Source of the DNA: JBBILU01 sp037444775
GTDB lineage: Bacteria; Patescibacteriota; Gracilibacteria; BD1-5; UBA6164
Direction of reading: 5' to 3'
Length of the DNA stretch: 6,937 nucleotides
Assembly: GCA_037444775.1 (NCBI GenBank)
Contig: JBBILU010000050.1
Span: 1 to 6,937 of the forward strand
The translations under genes were made by a program, and so were the position numbers. Position 1 is the stretch's first letter; each line of letters begins with the position of its first letter. Shown here piece after piece: positions 6,716-6,937 of this stretch. The notes beneath the pieces were generated by a model. That model was not told where the DNA came from, made no database searches, and was given only the letters and a program-made list of their open reading frames with translations.

Positions 6716-6937
6716 ACAACAAATACAAGAGTATTTAATCTTTGGATAAAAACATATTTAGTTACAGAATTAGAATCTAGAGATATTGTAATACTAGATA
6801 ATGTTATTTTTCATAAATCTAATGAAATTTAAAACTTATTTAAAAGTGCTTGGCTAGAGGGAGCCTCCTATTCTTCATATTTTAATTAAATTTAACAATA
6901 GGATTTGTATTAAAAACTTATATTAGAAAGTTTAATA
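6716..6937 (+). pseudogene. Decayed IS630-family transposase, C-terminal part
   Basis: One frame reads NTRVFNLWIKTYLVTELE, then DIVILDNVIFHKSNEI, then after a stop NLFKSAWLEGASYSSYFN. In order these match the second catalytic block of IS630/Tc1-mariner DDE transposases (ILDNxxFHKS, Asp at 6797-6799) and a degraded form of LPPYSPDFNPIE. In-frame TAA stops occur at 6830, 6887 and 6893, and the NPIE block carrying the last catalytic Glu is destroyed. A different frame from 6901 gives FVLKTYIRKFN, which matches the helix normally following that block, so a frameshift separates the two. The N-terminal half with the first catalytic Asp is not recognisable upstream. The element runs past the right edge. 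It cannot encode active transposase. No terminal inverted repeat is visible. Confidence 0.72.

Noticed and set aside
1..6937. CRISPR arrays, tRNA or rRNA genes, riboswitches
   Set aside because: No regularly spaced direct repeats, cloverleaf sequences or conserved rRNA segments were seen on either strand.

Overview
The window comes from a very AT-rich bacterium that reads UGA as glycine (translation table 25, the code of Gracilibacteria and Absconditabacteria/SR1 in the Patescibacteria/CPR). The sequence shows this directly. Five intact genes are open only if UGA is sense. In recA, UGA falls on invariant family glycines, including both glycines of the Walker A motif, while Trp is written UGG. 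Real stops are UAA and UAG only. Read with the standard code, the window breaks into meaningless short ORFs.

Left part (about 40-4006, minus strand). A sigma70-like promoter drives a 945-residue membrane-anchored AAA+ ATPase of the VirD4/TraG-like type IV secretion class found in Patescibacteria. A 94-base gap with a hairpin follows, then a 310-residue polytopic membrane protein carrying three evenly spaced copies of a VirB2/TrbC-pilin-like unit. A probable terminator overlaps its stop codon. Together they look like a two-gene DNA- or protein-transfer or pilus module at the cell envelope; the substrate cannot be told from sequence.

Middle (about 4007-4500). An AT-rich divergent spacer is followed by a fragment of a DUF4143-type AAA ATPase, broken at both ends.

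Right part (4505-6524, plus strand). This is a genome-maintenance cluster: a DEDDh 3'-5' exonuclease (DNA polymerase III epsilon-like) with a clamp-motif-like C-terminus, a 76-residue four-cysteine zinc-ribbon protein of unknown function 12 bases later, and recA with its own promoter and a strong intrinsic terminator.

Right end (6525-6937). This holds no intact gene. It contains a decayed IS630-family transposase that runs off the window edge, with a 35-codon open frame of doubtful status before it.

No rRNA, tRNA, CRISPR array or riboswitch was recognised. None of the five intact genes has a clear Shine-Dalgarno sequence.
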